NCBI GenBank assembly: GCA_024641365.1
Contig: JAHEDF010000252.1
Span: 1-6,148, forward strand
From: Planctomycetota bacterium
GTDB lineage: Bacteria > Planctomycetota > UBA11346
Direction: 5' to 3'
Length of the DNA stretch: 6,148 bases
Both the position numbers and the translations under genes were made by a program. Under the pieces are notes generated by a model that saw only the letters and a list, made by a program, of their open reading frames with translations, was not told the origin of the DNA and made no database searches. Position 1 is the first letter of the stretch. Each line of letters opens with the position of its first letter. Shown piece by piece: positions 1 through 6,148 of this stretch.

Positions 1-1143
1 CATATCGCATTTATTCCAGGCCAAGTAAAAGTGTCACAAGTCGTTTTAGAACGTCAGCGCAGCACACTTTATTTAAGTACCTTGTCAAAAGCAGATAGTT
101 TTCGTCAGTCTGGCCTTTTTTCACGTGCTAAAGATGAATATGAAATTTATATAAAAGATCATCCTGATGCGCCAGAAGTGCGTGCCGCCCAATTACGTAT
201 CGCATTATGCTTGGAAGGTATGAAAACTCCAGCAACCGATGAGCTCGCCTTAGCAAAATATAATGAAGTGGCGAGCGTTTATCGCGATGATGAAAATTAC
301 GTATTAACAGCCACATTTCATGCGTGGGGTTGTGCATTACGCCTCGGTCGCATTGAAGAGGCCGAAGAATATTTTGAGGCAATTCGCCGCGATTATGATT
401 TAACCAGTTTGTTACCAACTATTCCAGAAGCGACGGTAAAAGAATTAGTCACCAATTACCTAACCCGTGCTGATAAGTATGCTGCCACGGAACCGGATCG
501 GGCTATACGCCTTTTTATTGTTGGCGCTGATATTGCATCTTACCTCAACCAGCCCAAAGAATTTGCAGAAGCTCATAGTCGCGCTGCTGAATTATTAATG
601 TCGCAAAGTCGTTACAGTGAGGCTTTATACAGTTATGACATTGTCATAGATGATGAACGCGTTCCCGATCTAACACGCATGCGCTTCCGTCTGCGCAGTG
701 CCGAAGCAGATCGTTTGCGTAACCGCTTTGATGCCGCAGAAGCAACTTACCAATCAATCATCGATCAAACCGTTCCATTAGCTGACACCGCACAATGGGC
801 GCGTCTCTGGCTTGGTGATATGTATGTACAACGCGGTGATATTATTGGCGCTTTGACCTGTTGGGGTAAAGCGGGTGAGACAAAAACGTTACCTGGTAAG
901 ATCATGTATCACTTATTGACAGCGGAACGCCCATTAGGAATTAAGCCTAAACAACCCTTTACCAATGAATTAATTTATTTTAATGCGCGGCTTGCCCAGT
1001 TGCGTGGTCGTGCCGATGAATATCGCAAGCAGTTAGAAACTTTAGTTCAAAATGGCCCCACACATGATTGGCCAGTTTTAATTGCCAGTCGTTTACTGGA
1101 TCAATTGGTATTTACTAACTCACCACAGACAACTAAACCATAA
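1..1143 (+). CDS. TPR-repeat protein of unknown function, 5'-truncated by the window edge
   Basis: The reading frame is open from the first base to TAA at 1141-1143, so the true start lies upstream. A GTG at 31 is possible, but it has no Shine-Dalgarno site and the ten codons before it (HIAFIPGQVK) stay in frame. From about residue 15 after that GTG the protein is helical and made of TPR-like pairs: a segment with KADSFRQSGLFSRAKDEYE, then LAKYNEVASVY, RLGRIEEAEEYFEAI, QSRYSEALYSYDIVI, RNRFDAAEATYQSII and QRGDIIGALTCWGKAG. No signal peptide, membrane segment or catalytic motif is visible in the part seen. TPR arrays act as protein-binding scaffolds. In some bacteria such arrays form the C-terminal half of Ser/Thr kinases, and the short beta-like IAFIPGQ stretch before the array could be the end of such an upstream domain; this is inference. 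A strong hairpin follows the stop after 20 bases. Confidence 0.8.
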   Translation, partial: HIAFIPGQVKVSQVVLERQRSTLYLSTLSKADSFRQSGLFSRAKDEYEIYIKDHPDAPEVRAAQLRIALCLEGMKTPATDELALAKYNEVASVYRDDENYVLTATFHAWGCALRLGRIEEAEEYFEAIRRDYDLTSLLPTIPEATVKELVTNYLTRADKYAATEPDRAIRLFIVGADIASYLNQPKEFAEAHSRAAELLMSQSRYSEALYSYDIVIDDERVPDLTRMRFRLRSAEADRLRNRFDAAEATYQSIIDQTVPLADTAQWARLWLGDMYVQRGDIIGALTCWGKAGETKTLPGKIMYHLLTAERPLGIKPKQPFTNELIYFNARLAQLRGRADEYRKQLETLVQNGPTHDWPVLIASRLLDQLVFTNSPQTTKP

Positions 1144-1163
1144 TAATTGCACTATTAATTAAT

Positions 1164-1196
1164 AATAAAGCCATCGCTTAATGCGATGGCTTTATT
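1164..1196. terminator. Bidirectional intrinsic terminator between convergent genes
   Basis: The arms 1164-1177 (AATAAAGCCATCGC) and 1183-1196 are perfect reverse complements, 14 bp around a 5-base loop TTAAT. The core GCCATCGC/GCGATGGC is flanked by A-rich and T-rich ends, so the hairpin has a U-rich tail in either direction. It lies 20 bp after the stop of the TPR gene and about 37 bp after the stop of the small acidic gene on the other strand, and should serve both. Confidence 0.9.
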
Positions 1197-1221
1197 TATT
1201 GGTCGTTATTAATTACGTAAT

Positions 1222-1257
1222 GACTTAGTCATCTTAGTCATCTTCGTCATCTTCGTC
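1222..1257. repeat. Four 9-bp tandem units across the 3' end of the acidic gene
   Basis: Four consecutive 9-bp units on the + strand read GACTTAGTC, ATCTTAGTC, ATCTTCGTC and ATCTTCGTC. On the coding (minus) strand the last two are GAC GAA GAT (Asp-Glu-Asp), and the other two carry GAA changed to TAA. Both the stop codon and a second in-frame TAA two codons later therefore lie inside the repeat. Confidence 0.8.
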
Positions 1258-1401
1258 TTCATCATCATCAAGGTCTTCGTCCATGTCTTCGTTTTCTTCT
1301 TCGACGACATCAACGAATTCATCCAGTGCATCCCGGATTGATTCATTGATTTTGAATCCCTCATTTTTGAGGAGCTTAATGATGTCCTCTGCCATGCCCA
1401 T
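1234..1401 (-). CDS. Small, extremely acidic protein (55 aa), no recognised family
   Basis: ATG at 1401-1399 is preceded 7 bases upstream by AAGGAG, the best ribosome binding site in the window; the in-frame stop is TAA at 1236-1234. The protein has two parts. Residues 1-33 look like amphipathic helix (MGMAEDIIKLL, then INESIRDALDEFVDVV) with the only four basic residues. In residues 34-55, 19 of 22 positions are Asp or Glu (the others are N, M, L). In total 27 of 55 residues are acidic. No signal peptide, metal motif or cysteine is seen. The second ATG, at 1395, is 13 bases from the RBS and is less likely. A terminator follows. Acidic tails of this kind occur in proteins that bind basic partners or mimic nucleic acid, such as the RNA polymerase delta subunit, but no homology is claimed. 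Function unknown; the gene is real on RBS, composition and terminator evidence. Confidence 0.72.
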   Translation of the reverse strand: MGMAEDIIKLLKNEGFKINESIRDALDEFVDVVEEENEDMDEDLDDDEDEDDEDD

Positions 1402-1408
1402 GTACTAA

Positions 1409-1414
1409 CTCCTT
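1409..1414 (-). promoter_or_regulatory. Strong Shine-Dalgarno site of the acidic gene
   Basis: The minus strand reads AAGGAGTT at 1414-1407, with AAGGAG ending 7 bases before the ATG at 1401. It decides the start of the acidic protein. No comparable site is found before mogA, prfC, aat or the HAD gene, so this gene stands out in expected translation strength. Confidence 0.75.
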
Positions 1415-1579
1415 ATGTAAATAGCGTGCTGCGGTGGTTCCTAACAGCGGGTTGGGTAAACACCAGCCCTTGTTTGGGACCGGCTTGAGACGGTGCTGAG
1501 TTCGCAGGTGCTCCAACGACCAACAGCAATGCGCTGAATTAGACGCCCATTGCGATGTGTCAATCCCGCTAATGGATGT

Positions 1580-1585
1580 ATTATA
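1580..1585 (-). promoter_or_regulatory. Candidate -10 element for the acidic gene
   Basis: The minus strand reads TATAAT, a perfect sigma-70-type -10 hexamer. A convincing -35 at 16-18 bp spacing is absent (TCACAC at 17 bp is poor). The hexamer points toward the acidic gene and would start transcription about 170 bases before its ATG. Confidence 0.35.
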
Positions 1586-1658
1586 AACAAGCCTCGGATA
1601 ATGTGTGATAAATGAATTCGCACTTTTGTTCCTACAACCAATCCGCTACACCCCATAC

Positions 1659-2210
1659 ATGCAAGACAACACGCATAGACGTCCAGCCCGCATCGGCATT
1701 GTCGTTACATCTGACCGCGCTACCGCCGGTGTCTATGAAGATTTAGGTGGACCAGCTATTCGTCAAACTATGTCAGATTATTTGCAATCACCGTGGAGTG
1801 ACGTGTATCGATTAATTAGTGACAATCAGGAAACTATTGAACACACATTGATCGCGTTGTGTGATGAAGATAAATGCGACTTAGTTGTTACCACTGGTGG
1901 AACAGGACCTGCAGCTCGAGACGTAACACCTGAAGCAACTGAGGCCGTCTGCACCAAGATGATGCCCGGATTCGGTGAACTGATGCGTGCTACGTCTCTA
2001 CAATTTGTTCCAACCGCTATTTTATCGCGACAGACAGCTGGTATTCGTGGGCATACCTTAATTATTAATTTACCTGGCAAACCTAAAAGCATCCGTGAAT
2101 GTTTGGATGCTGTTTTCCCTGCAGTTCCCTATTGTCTCGATTTAATTGGTGCCGCTTACCTAGAAACGAATGAAAGCGTCATCAAGGCCTTTCGTCCAAA
2201 AGCTAAGTAA
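1659..2210 (+). CDS. mogA: Molybdopterin adenylyltransferase MogA
   Basis: MogA activates molybdopterin by adenylation (MPT + ATP to MPT-AMP) before molybdate insertion by MoeA, in the cytoplasm. From ATG at 1659 the protein is 183 residues. It begins with RIGIVVTSDRATAGVYED (11-28), then has the family signature TTGGTGPAARDVTPEAT (78-94), MPGFGELMR (102-110), VPTAILSRQ (117-125) and LPGKPKSIRECLD (138-150), ending in AFRPK. Asp55 and Asp88 align with the functionally important Asp49 and Asp82 of the E. coli enzyme as I recall its sequence. It is a little shorter than E. coli MogA (195), mainly from a missing segment before VPYC. The frame extends upstream to a GTG at 1605, but those 18 residues lie outside family similarity. 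No clear RBS precedes either start. No other Moco gene is in the window; the gene converges on prfC with an 8-bp gap. Confidence 0.93.
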   Translation: MQDNTHRRPARIGIVVTSDRATAGVYEDLGGPAIRQTMSDYLQSPWSDVYRLISDNQETIEHTLIALCDEDKCDLVVTTGGTGPAARDVTPEATEAVCTKMMPGFGELMRATSLQFVPTAILSRQTAGIRGHTLIINLPGKPKSIRECLDAVFPAVPYCLDLIGAAYLETNESVIKAFRPKAK

Positions 2211-2218
2211 TTGCCCGG

Positions 2219-3852
2219 CTACAATATTTCGACAAATTTATGATCTGGATTTTGTTGTGCACAGTAATTTTTATCCCATTCGCTAGGGAATAATACTACT
2301 GGCTTTCCACGATGATCTTTAGCTAAATAACTACCGTGCGTTGGCTTGAACTCCTGCACATCACCGACTAGCCAAGCACTGCATTGATAGGGCAAGTCGC
2401 TGACCTCTGTTTCAACATTATATTCGTCTCTCAATCGATAGCGTAACACTTCAAATTGCAGACGGCCAACGGCTGCAATAAATGGGTCGCCCAAAGGATT
2501 ATCCCAGCTACGAAGCACCTGAACAGCTCCTTCGCTAGCTAATTGAGTGATGCCTTTATCAAATGATTTTCTCTTGGTTAGATCCGCAGGGATTACCCGC
2601 GCAAATACTTCTGGGGGAAATTGTGGTAATGGCGCATGTTCAAAACCGTCCTTCGCTGGTCCACTTTGTGCCAAAATGGTATCACCAATTGCAAACCCAG
2701 CATTTACCAAACCAACGACATCACCTGGGTACGCAACATCCAAAGTCAAACGGTCACGAGCCACCAATGTTTGCGGCCGTGATAAACGCACTTCACGTAC
2801 GAATTCACCACGATGATAATGTTTAACAACAATGTCGCGTTCAAAACGACCAGAACATATGCGAACAAATACCAAACTATCGCGATGACGCGGATCCATA
2901 TTTGCCTGAATTTTAAAGGCGTAGGCGCTAAACGGCGAGTTTACAGGATCGACAACAATTTCAGACCCATCTAATTTAGTCGCTGTGCGAGCTCCTGGTG
3001 CAGGAGCCATATCAATAAATGCATCATAGAACGGTTCGATACCGAAATTAGTAAGTGCTGATCCGAAAAACACTGGTGTGACTTGACCCGCTTGAAATGC
3101 TTCGTGAGAAAATGGATTTCCCGCAATCTCAAGCATTTCTAGATCTTCGCGTAATTTTTTAGCTAATTCATCGCCAATTTTTTCTTGTGCTGCTTGCGAT
3201 TTTAATGGGATGCGCTCCATGTCGGCACGCTGAGATCCGCCCACTCCCTTTTTACTAAATACTAACAAATCAGCTGAAACTCGATCAACCACGCCAACAA
3301 AACCTTTCCTATGCCAACTGGCCAATTCATGGCGCTGGCTTGAATGCCCAGCACCTCTTCCACTTCAGTCATTAATTCTAACGGATCGCGACCAGGTAAA
3401 TCGCATTTATTAATAAATGTTAAAACTGGCACACCGCGCAATTTACATGCAGCAAATAATTTTCTGGTTTGAGTTTCAACACCCTTGGATGCATCCAGGA
3501 CCATGATCGCACTATCAGCAGCCGTTAAAGTACGATAGGTATCTTCACTAAAATCTTGGTGCCCAGGCGTATCGAGCACATTTATAATGTGATCTTTATA
3601 TTCGAATTGCATTGCTGACGCAGTAATCGAAATACCACGCTCTTGTTCCATCGACATCCAATCCGACGTAGCCATTTTTCCCGTTTTACGATTTTTCACC
3701 ATACCAGCAGTACGCAGCATGCCAGCGTATAGTAACAATTTTTCTGTCAGTGTTGTTTTACCCGCATCTGGATGCGCAATAATTGCAAAGGTGCGACGTC
3801 GTGACGTCTCATTTGCGAGTTCAGGGATAGTCTGTGTTGTTGAGTCAGCCAT
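2219..3852 (-). CDS. prfC: Peptide chain release factor 3 (RF3), frame broken by a -1 frameshift
   Basis: RF3 is a ribosome-bound GTPase that removes RF1/RF2 after peptide release. The 5' frame (3852 to a TAG at 3264-3262) holds the G domain: AHPDAGKT (26-33, P-loop), RGISIT (72-77, switch I), [15 protein letters not shown] (94-108, switch II) and NKCD (148-151). The 3' frame (to TAG at 2221-2219) holds the rest: [49 protein letters not shown] and EYNVETE. Joining the frames at [12 protein letters not shown] gives 544 residues with no gap, close to the 529 of E. coli RF3. The shift lies at an AAA run (3307-3305 on the coding strand); one extra A restores the frame. Unshifted, the product would stop after about 13 wrong residues and lack domains II and III. 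The TTG that could start the second frame has no RBS, so I treat this as one gene. Start ATG 3852 fits the family; no RBS is evident. Confidence 0.92.
3303..3310 (-). other. Frameshift site in prfC (A-AAG context)
   Basis: The coding strand reads ATA GGA AAG GTT in the first frame and AGG AAA GGT TTT in the second. The conserved protein needs Gly-Lys-Gly-Phe here. It results if one A is added, or if tRNA-Lys on AAG slips back one base to AAA. No SD-like stimulator at the usual distance upstream and no strong stem-loop downstream was found. Confidence 0.85.
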
Positions 3853-3925
3853 GGCAGGTCGGCAACATGGGAATAACTAGGCGCGGAGCAACAGCCCACC
3901 GCTTTATCGCTCAGCAGCACGCAAC

Positions 3926-4534
3926 TTAAAACGCTCGTGACTCCGCATGCTCTTCTAATAAAGCCATATAGGTTTCGTCACTGATCGTATAAGCACCAAA
4001 TCGCTCCATATGTGGGGTCTGCTGTTGACAGTCGAGCAATCCGAATCCATGCGCACGCAAGCGATCAACCAAGCTTACGACACATAATTTCGAGGCATCA
4101 GGCGCACGATGAAACATGCTTTCACCACAAAAAATGCCGCCAATGGAGAGACCGTAACAACCACCCACCAAGTTGCCTGATTCATCCCACGCCTCTACAG
4201 AATGCGCATGACCTGAACGATATAATTCACTATATAATTTTTCAACATCATCTGAAATCCATGTAGATGAACGATCAGCGCACGCTGTAATAACCTCAGG
4301 AAAAGCAACGTCAAAAGTAATGCGATACGGTTGACGATTACGTGCTACTTTTAGTAAACTTTTTGGCACGCGATAACGATCCCATGTAATGACGGCACGT
4401 TCCATCGGTTTGTACCACCGTAAACGACCATTACGATCATCAGCCATCGGGAAACAACCATGGCGATAGGCCGCCATCACTACCTCTGGCGTTATGGGAT
4501 AACCATCAGCATCAATTATATCCGTTAAATTCAT
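3926..4534 (-). CDS. aat: Leucyl/phenylalanyl-tRNA--protein transferase
   Basis: Aat transfers Leu or Phe from aminoacyl-tRNA to proteins with N-terminal Lys or Arg, marking them for ClpS/ClpAP degradation in the bacterial N-degron pathway. The 202 residues hold the family landmarks in order: AAYRHGCFPM (21-30), RWYKP (39-43), TWISDDVEKLY (91-101), GHAHSVEAW (108-116), GGCYGLSIGGIFCGESMFHR (124-143), ASKL, and LLDCQQQTPHMERFGA (166-181). Glu138, Asp168 and Gln170 keep the 30- and 32-residue spacing of E. coli Glu156, Asp186 and Gln188, the catalytic-site residues, as I recall them. It is shorter than the E. coli enzyme (234), with less N-terminal extension. Its ATG overlaps the stop of the upstream HAD gene (ATGA), with no separate RBS, which suggests translational coupling. 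prfC follows 73 bp downstream. Confidence 0.95.
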   Translation of the reverse strand: MNLTDIIDADGYPITPEVVMAAYRHGCFPMADDRNGRLRWYKPMERAVITWDRYRVPKSLLKVARNRQPYRITFDVAFPEVITACADRSSTWISDDVEKLYSELYRSGHAHSVEAWDESGNLVGGCYGLSIGGIFCGESMFHRAPDASKLCVVSLVDRLRAHGFGLLDCQQQTPHMERFGAYTISDETYMALLEEHAESRAF

Positions 4535-5157
4535 GCTGATAATAAAGTAATTAATTCTCTTGGATGAGCAATTCGCACATCAACTGGTAATTTATCGTCA
4601 TGGCCAATTCCCCATGTACAAAATGCTACATGGCATCCTGCTGCTCGCCCTGCGCGAATATCAGTGTGGTGATCACCTATCATCCAACTAGTCGCTGCAT
4701 CACCGCCACGCGCAGAAAAGATGTCTAGCAGTTGTCCTGGATCTGGTTTTTTTGCGGCATCGCCGCCGCGAACTTCAGTAAAGAAAGATTGTAAATGGCA
4801 TCCAGCTAAAATTAATTTTGTAAACTGATCGGGTTTATTCGTAGCAACTGTTAAATCCCAGCCCAGATATCGCAAACGTTCTAATGTTTCTATAATGCCA
4901 TCATACGGAGCCGTTTGATCGCAGCAGTGTAAGAGATAATACGTGGAAAATGCTGATTTGGCAGCGTCACGCTGCGACTCATCTGGGATTATTCGCTCAA
5001 TTAATTTATCTAAACCATCACCGACACATTGTATAACTTTATCCAAAGCAAGTGCGGGTAATCCTAGCGTTGTTCGAGCATAATTACCTGCCGCCGCTAT
5101 ATCATAGCGTGAATCTACTAAGGTCCCATCTAAATCAAAAATTGCGACTCGCCTCAT
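4531..5157 (-). CDS. HAD-superfamily phosphatase, Gph (phosphoglycolate phosphatase)-like
   Basis: This is a cytoplasmic Mg-dependent HAD phosphatase of 208 residues. Motif I is FDLDGTLVDS (7-16) with nucleophile Asp8 and acid/base Asp10. The helical cap follows, motif II is VATNKP (Thr106), motif III is KKPDP (Lys137), and motif IV is IGDHHTDIRAGRAAG (160-174) with Asp162 and Asp166. Length and cap type match phosphoglycolate phosphatase (gph), which removes 2-phosphoglycolate. Related HAD enzymes such as PpaX-type pyrophosphatase or MupP share this layout, so the substrate is not certain. The start is ATG 5157, directly before motif I; a TTG start at 5193 would add 12 residues unlike the family. 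Its last bases overlap the aat start (ATGA), so the two genes are likely one operon. Confidence 0.88.
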   Translation of the reverse strand: MRRVAIFDLDGTLVDSRYDIAAAGNYARTTLGLPALALDKVIQCVGDGLDKLIERIIPDESQRDAAKSAFSTYYLLHCCDQTAPYDGIIETLERLRYLGWDLTVATNKPDQFTKLILAGCHLQSFFTEVRGGDAAKKPDPGQLLDIFSARGGDAATSWMIGDHHTDIRAGRAAGCHVAFCTWGIGHDDKLPVDVRIAHPRELITLLSA

Positions 5158-5186
5158 GCTGCTGTATTTCAGCCAGCATTTACAAA

Positions 5187-5207
5187 TAAACAATGCTAAA
5201 TTGTTTA
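5187..5207. repeat. 8-bp inverted repeat upstream of the HAD gene
   Basis: TAAACAAT (5187-5194) and ATTGTTTA (5200-5207) are perfect reverse complements around GCTAA. The repeat lies in the 94-bp gap between the SpoIIE-type gene and the HAD gene, 30 to 50 bp before the HAD start. It is AT-rich and has no T-run, so an operator or a chance palindrome is more likely than a terminator. Confidence 0.4.
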
Positions 5208-5251
5208 CAGTTTCTTATCCCAACACGAATTGATTATGTAATTGGTCGCTA

Positions 5252-6148
5252 TTAAGATTTTTCCATACCATCCCATTCACCACTGCCTCCTGAATCTTCA
5301 AGCTCAGGCAGCATGCAAAGGGCAAATATGGTTAAATCATCATCTAGCGGACCTTGAACATGTTCCATTAATCCTTCGCCAATTGCATCAACCATTTCTT
5401 GCGCCGGTTTTTCGGCATGAGCGAACATACTAGCGTATAAATTTAATTCTCCGTATTCTTCTCCATCCGTATTCATCGCTTCGGTCAAACCATCGGTATA
5501 TTGCAATAAGATGTCGCCGGGTTGCATATGTACGACATCCACATGGATACTACCTGCAAAAATTGCCCCGGCTGCTAAGCCGATAGCCATTCCCGTTTTA
5601 CCAACCTTTAACAATACTGTGTCGTTATTTGGCCGTAATAATAATCCGGCATGATGGCCAGCGCGCACACAACTTAAACTACCCGTAATAGGGTCTAATT
5701 CTGCGGCAAATATAGTAATAAATTGACCGGGCAATAAATCTGGACGAATTTCATCATTAAACTGAATTAATAAATTACACATATTTGTGGTTTGGCGTGC
5801 TAAAAACCGCAGCGTTTTTAATGCGGTGGCAACGACTAATGCCGCTTGCATGCCGTGGCCACTGACGTCGCCAATAACAAACATTAAGTGACCATTTTTT
5901 AAGGTAATGACCTCATAAAAATCACCACTGACTCCGCTATGCGGTTTAAAATGAATGGCGCAATCATAGCCGTCTACAGTTGGCAAATCAGCCAACATAT
6001 TTTGCTGCACATTACGTGCCTTGGCCATATCAGATGATAAATTATTTTGCGCTGGATTAACTGGATTAGCTGTTTCTGAACGACCAATACCTAATTGCTG
6101 AATTTTGCTCGATAATGTTTGGCTGTCTAATAAGCGACCTGCCAATGC
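5252..6148 (-). CDS. SpoIIE/RsbU-type PP2C serine phosphatase, 5'-truncated by the window edge
   Basis: The frame is open to the right edge; a TTG at 6145 is only the first possible start and the preceding codon (GCA) is in frame, so the N-terminus is missing. The visible part has a helical linker MAKARNVQQNMLADLP (40-55), then a complete SpoIIE/RsbU domain: GVSGDFYEV (71-79), IGDVSGHGMQAAL (91-103), LPGQFITIF, RAGHHAGLLL (161-170), MQPGDILLQYTDGLTEAMN (207-225) and LDDDLTIFAL (268-277). The metal-binding Asp residues are Asp75, Asp93, Asp218 and one of Asp269/270. Such phosphatases dephosphorylate anti-anti-sigma (STAS) proteins in partner-switching control of transcription or secretion. They usually carry an N-terminal sensor (response regulator, PAS, GAF or HAMP), expected outside the window. 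No STAS or RsbW-like partner is nearby. The C-terminal tail is short, Gly- and acid-rich. Confidence 0.9.
   Translation of the reverse strand, partial: ALAGRLLDSQTLSSKIQQLGIGRSETANPVNPAQNNLSSDMAKARNVQQNMLADLPTVDGYDCAIHFKPHSGVSGDFYEVITLKNGHLMFVIGDVSGHGMQAALVVATALKTLRFLARQTTNMCNLLIQFNDEIRPDLLPGQFITIFAAELDPITGSLSCVRAGHHAGLLLRPNNDTVLLKVGKTGMAIGLAAGAIFAGSIHVDVVHMQPGDILLQYTDGLTEAMNTDGEEYGELNLYASMFAHAEKPAQEMVDAIGEGLMEHVQGPLDDDLTIFALCMLPELEDSGGSGEWDGMEKS

Larger units (their letters stand above)
1402..1604. other. G+C-richer divergent intergenic region, possible structured leader
   Basis: Between the acidic gene (minus) and mogA (plus) lies non-coding DNA. By hand count 79 of the 140 bases at 1421-1560 are G or C, against about a third in neighbouring stretches. 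If the TATAAT at 1585-1580 is used, the acidic gene has a leader of roughly 170 bases. That leader can form short stems: GCAATG with CATTGC around the middle of the region, and on the + strand GGGTTGG (1449-1455) with CCAGCCC (1463-1469). No tRNA, SRP RNA or named riboswitch was recognised. A minus-strand open frame here (71 codons) lacks an RBS and overlaps the -10 element; I do not call it a gene. Confidence 0.45.

Noticed and set aside
1212..1232. Small palindromes ATTACGTAAT (1212-1221) and ATGACTTAGTCAT (1220-1232) after the acidic gene
   Set aside because: They are short, AT-rich, and the second is formed by the degenerate end of the 9-bp repeat; no further evidence of a binding site.
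1415..1604. SRP RNA or tRNA in the G+C-rich leader
   Set aside because: Short matches were noticed, but the conserved SRP core (GGAAGGAAGCAGC) is absent and no cloverleaf or T-loop could be folded.
1441..1656. Minus-strand open frame of 71 codons in the divergent intergenic region
   Set aside because: It has no RBS, overlaps the -10 element and the mogA start region, has Arg/Ser-rich low-quality composition, and other frames in the same stretch are equally open.
1605..1658. GTG start at 1605 adding 18 residues to MogA
   Set aside because: The added residues have no counterpart in the family, and the protein from ATG 1659 already begins at the usual distance before the RIGIV strand.
2547..2826. 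Plus-strand open frames opposite prfC, and similar antisense frames opposite the TPR, mogA, aat and SpoIIE-type genes
   Set aside because: All lie antisense to well-supported conserved genes and show no RBS or recognisable protein.
2219..3325. 3' half of prfC as a separate gene starting at TTG
   Set aside because: Its first residues (MASWHR) are out-of-frame translation of the conserved NWPVGIG stretch, there is no RBS, and the protein lacks the G domain; it is the second half of one frameshifted gene.
5158..5193. TTG start at 5193 for the HAD phosphatase
   Set aside because: ATG 5157 lies right before motif I as is typical; the extra 12 residues are unlike family members and overlap the upstream palindrome.

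Overview
The window is ordinary, moderately AT-rich bacterial chromosome with no mobile element, CRISPR array, tRNA or rRNA visible. The proteins (molybdopterin adenylyltransferase, release factor 3, leucyl/phenylalanyl-tRNA-protein transferase, a HAD phosphatase and a SpoIIE/RsbU-type phosphatase) are bacterial. The mix of long TPR proteins, PP2C-type phosphatases and genes without clear Shine-Dalgarno sites would fit an uncultivated Planctomycetota/Lentisphaerota-type bacterium. MogA and RF3 look equally proteobacterial, so the phylum is an open guess.

Layout: the + strand starts inside a TPR-rich protein of unknown role (1-1143), whose 5' end lies outside the window. A perfect 14-bp bidirectional hairpin (1164-1196) separates it from a convergent 55-residue, extremely acidic small protein (1401-1234, minus). 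That small gene has the only textbook ribosome binding site in the window, and a 9-bp tandem repeat runs through its stop codon. A G+C-richer divergent intergenic region (about 1402-1658), with a consensus TATAAT on the minus strand, separates it from mogA (1659-2210, +).

The rest is a minus-strand run, read right to left: a SpoIIE-type protein phosphatase (6148-5252, 5' end outside the window), a Gph-like HAD phosphatase (5157-4531), aat (4534-3926) and prfC (3852-2219). The HAD and aat genes share an ATGA stop/start overlap and are probably translationally coupled. prfC follows aat after 73 bp. aat (N-degron tagging of proteins) and prfC (recycling of release factors) both act on translation and protein fate. 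The phosphatase upstream is regulatory and may be a separate unit.

The two points most worth checking are the -1 frameshift that splits an otherwise complete prfC at an A-AAG site (3305-3307), and the unannotatable small acidic protein with its long leader and repeat-borne stop codon. I did not find a convincing new multi-gene system.
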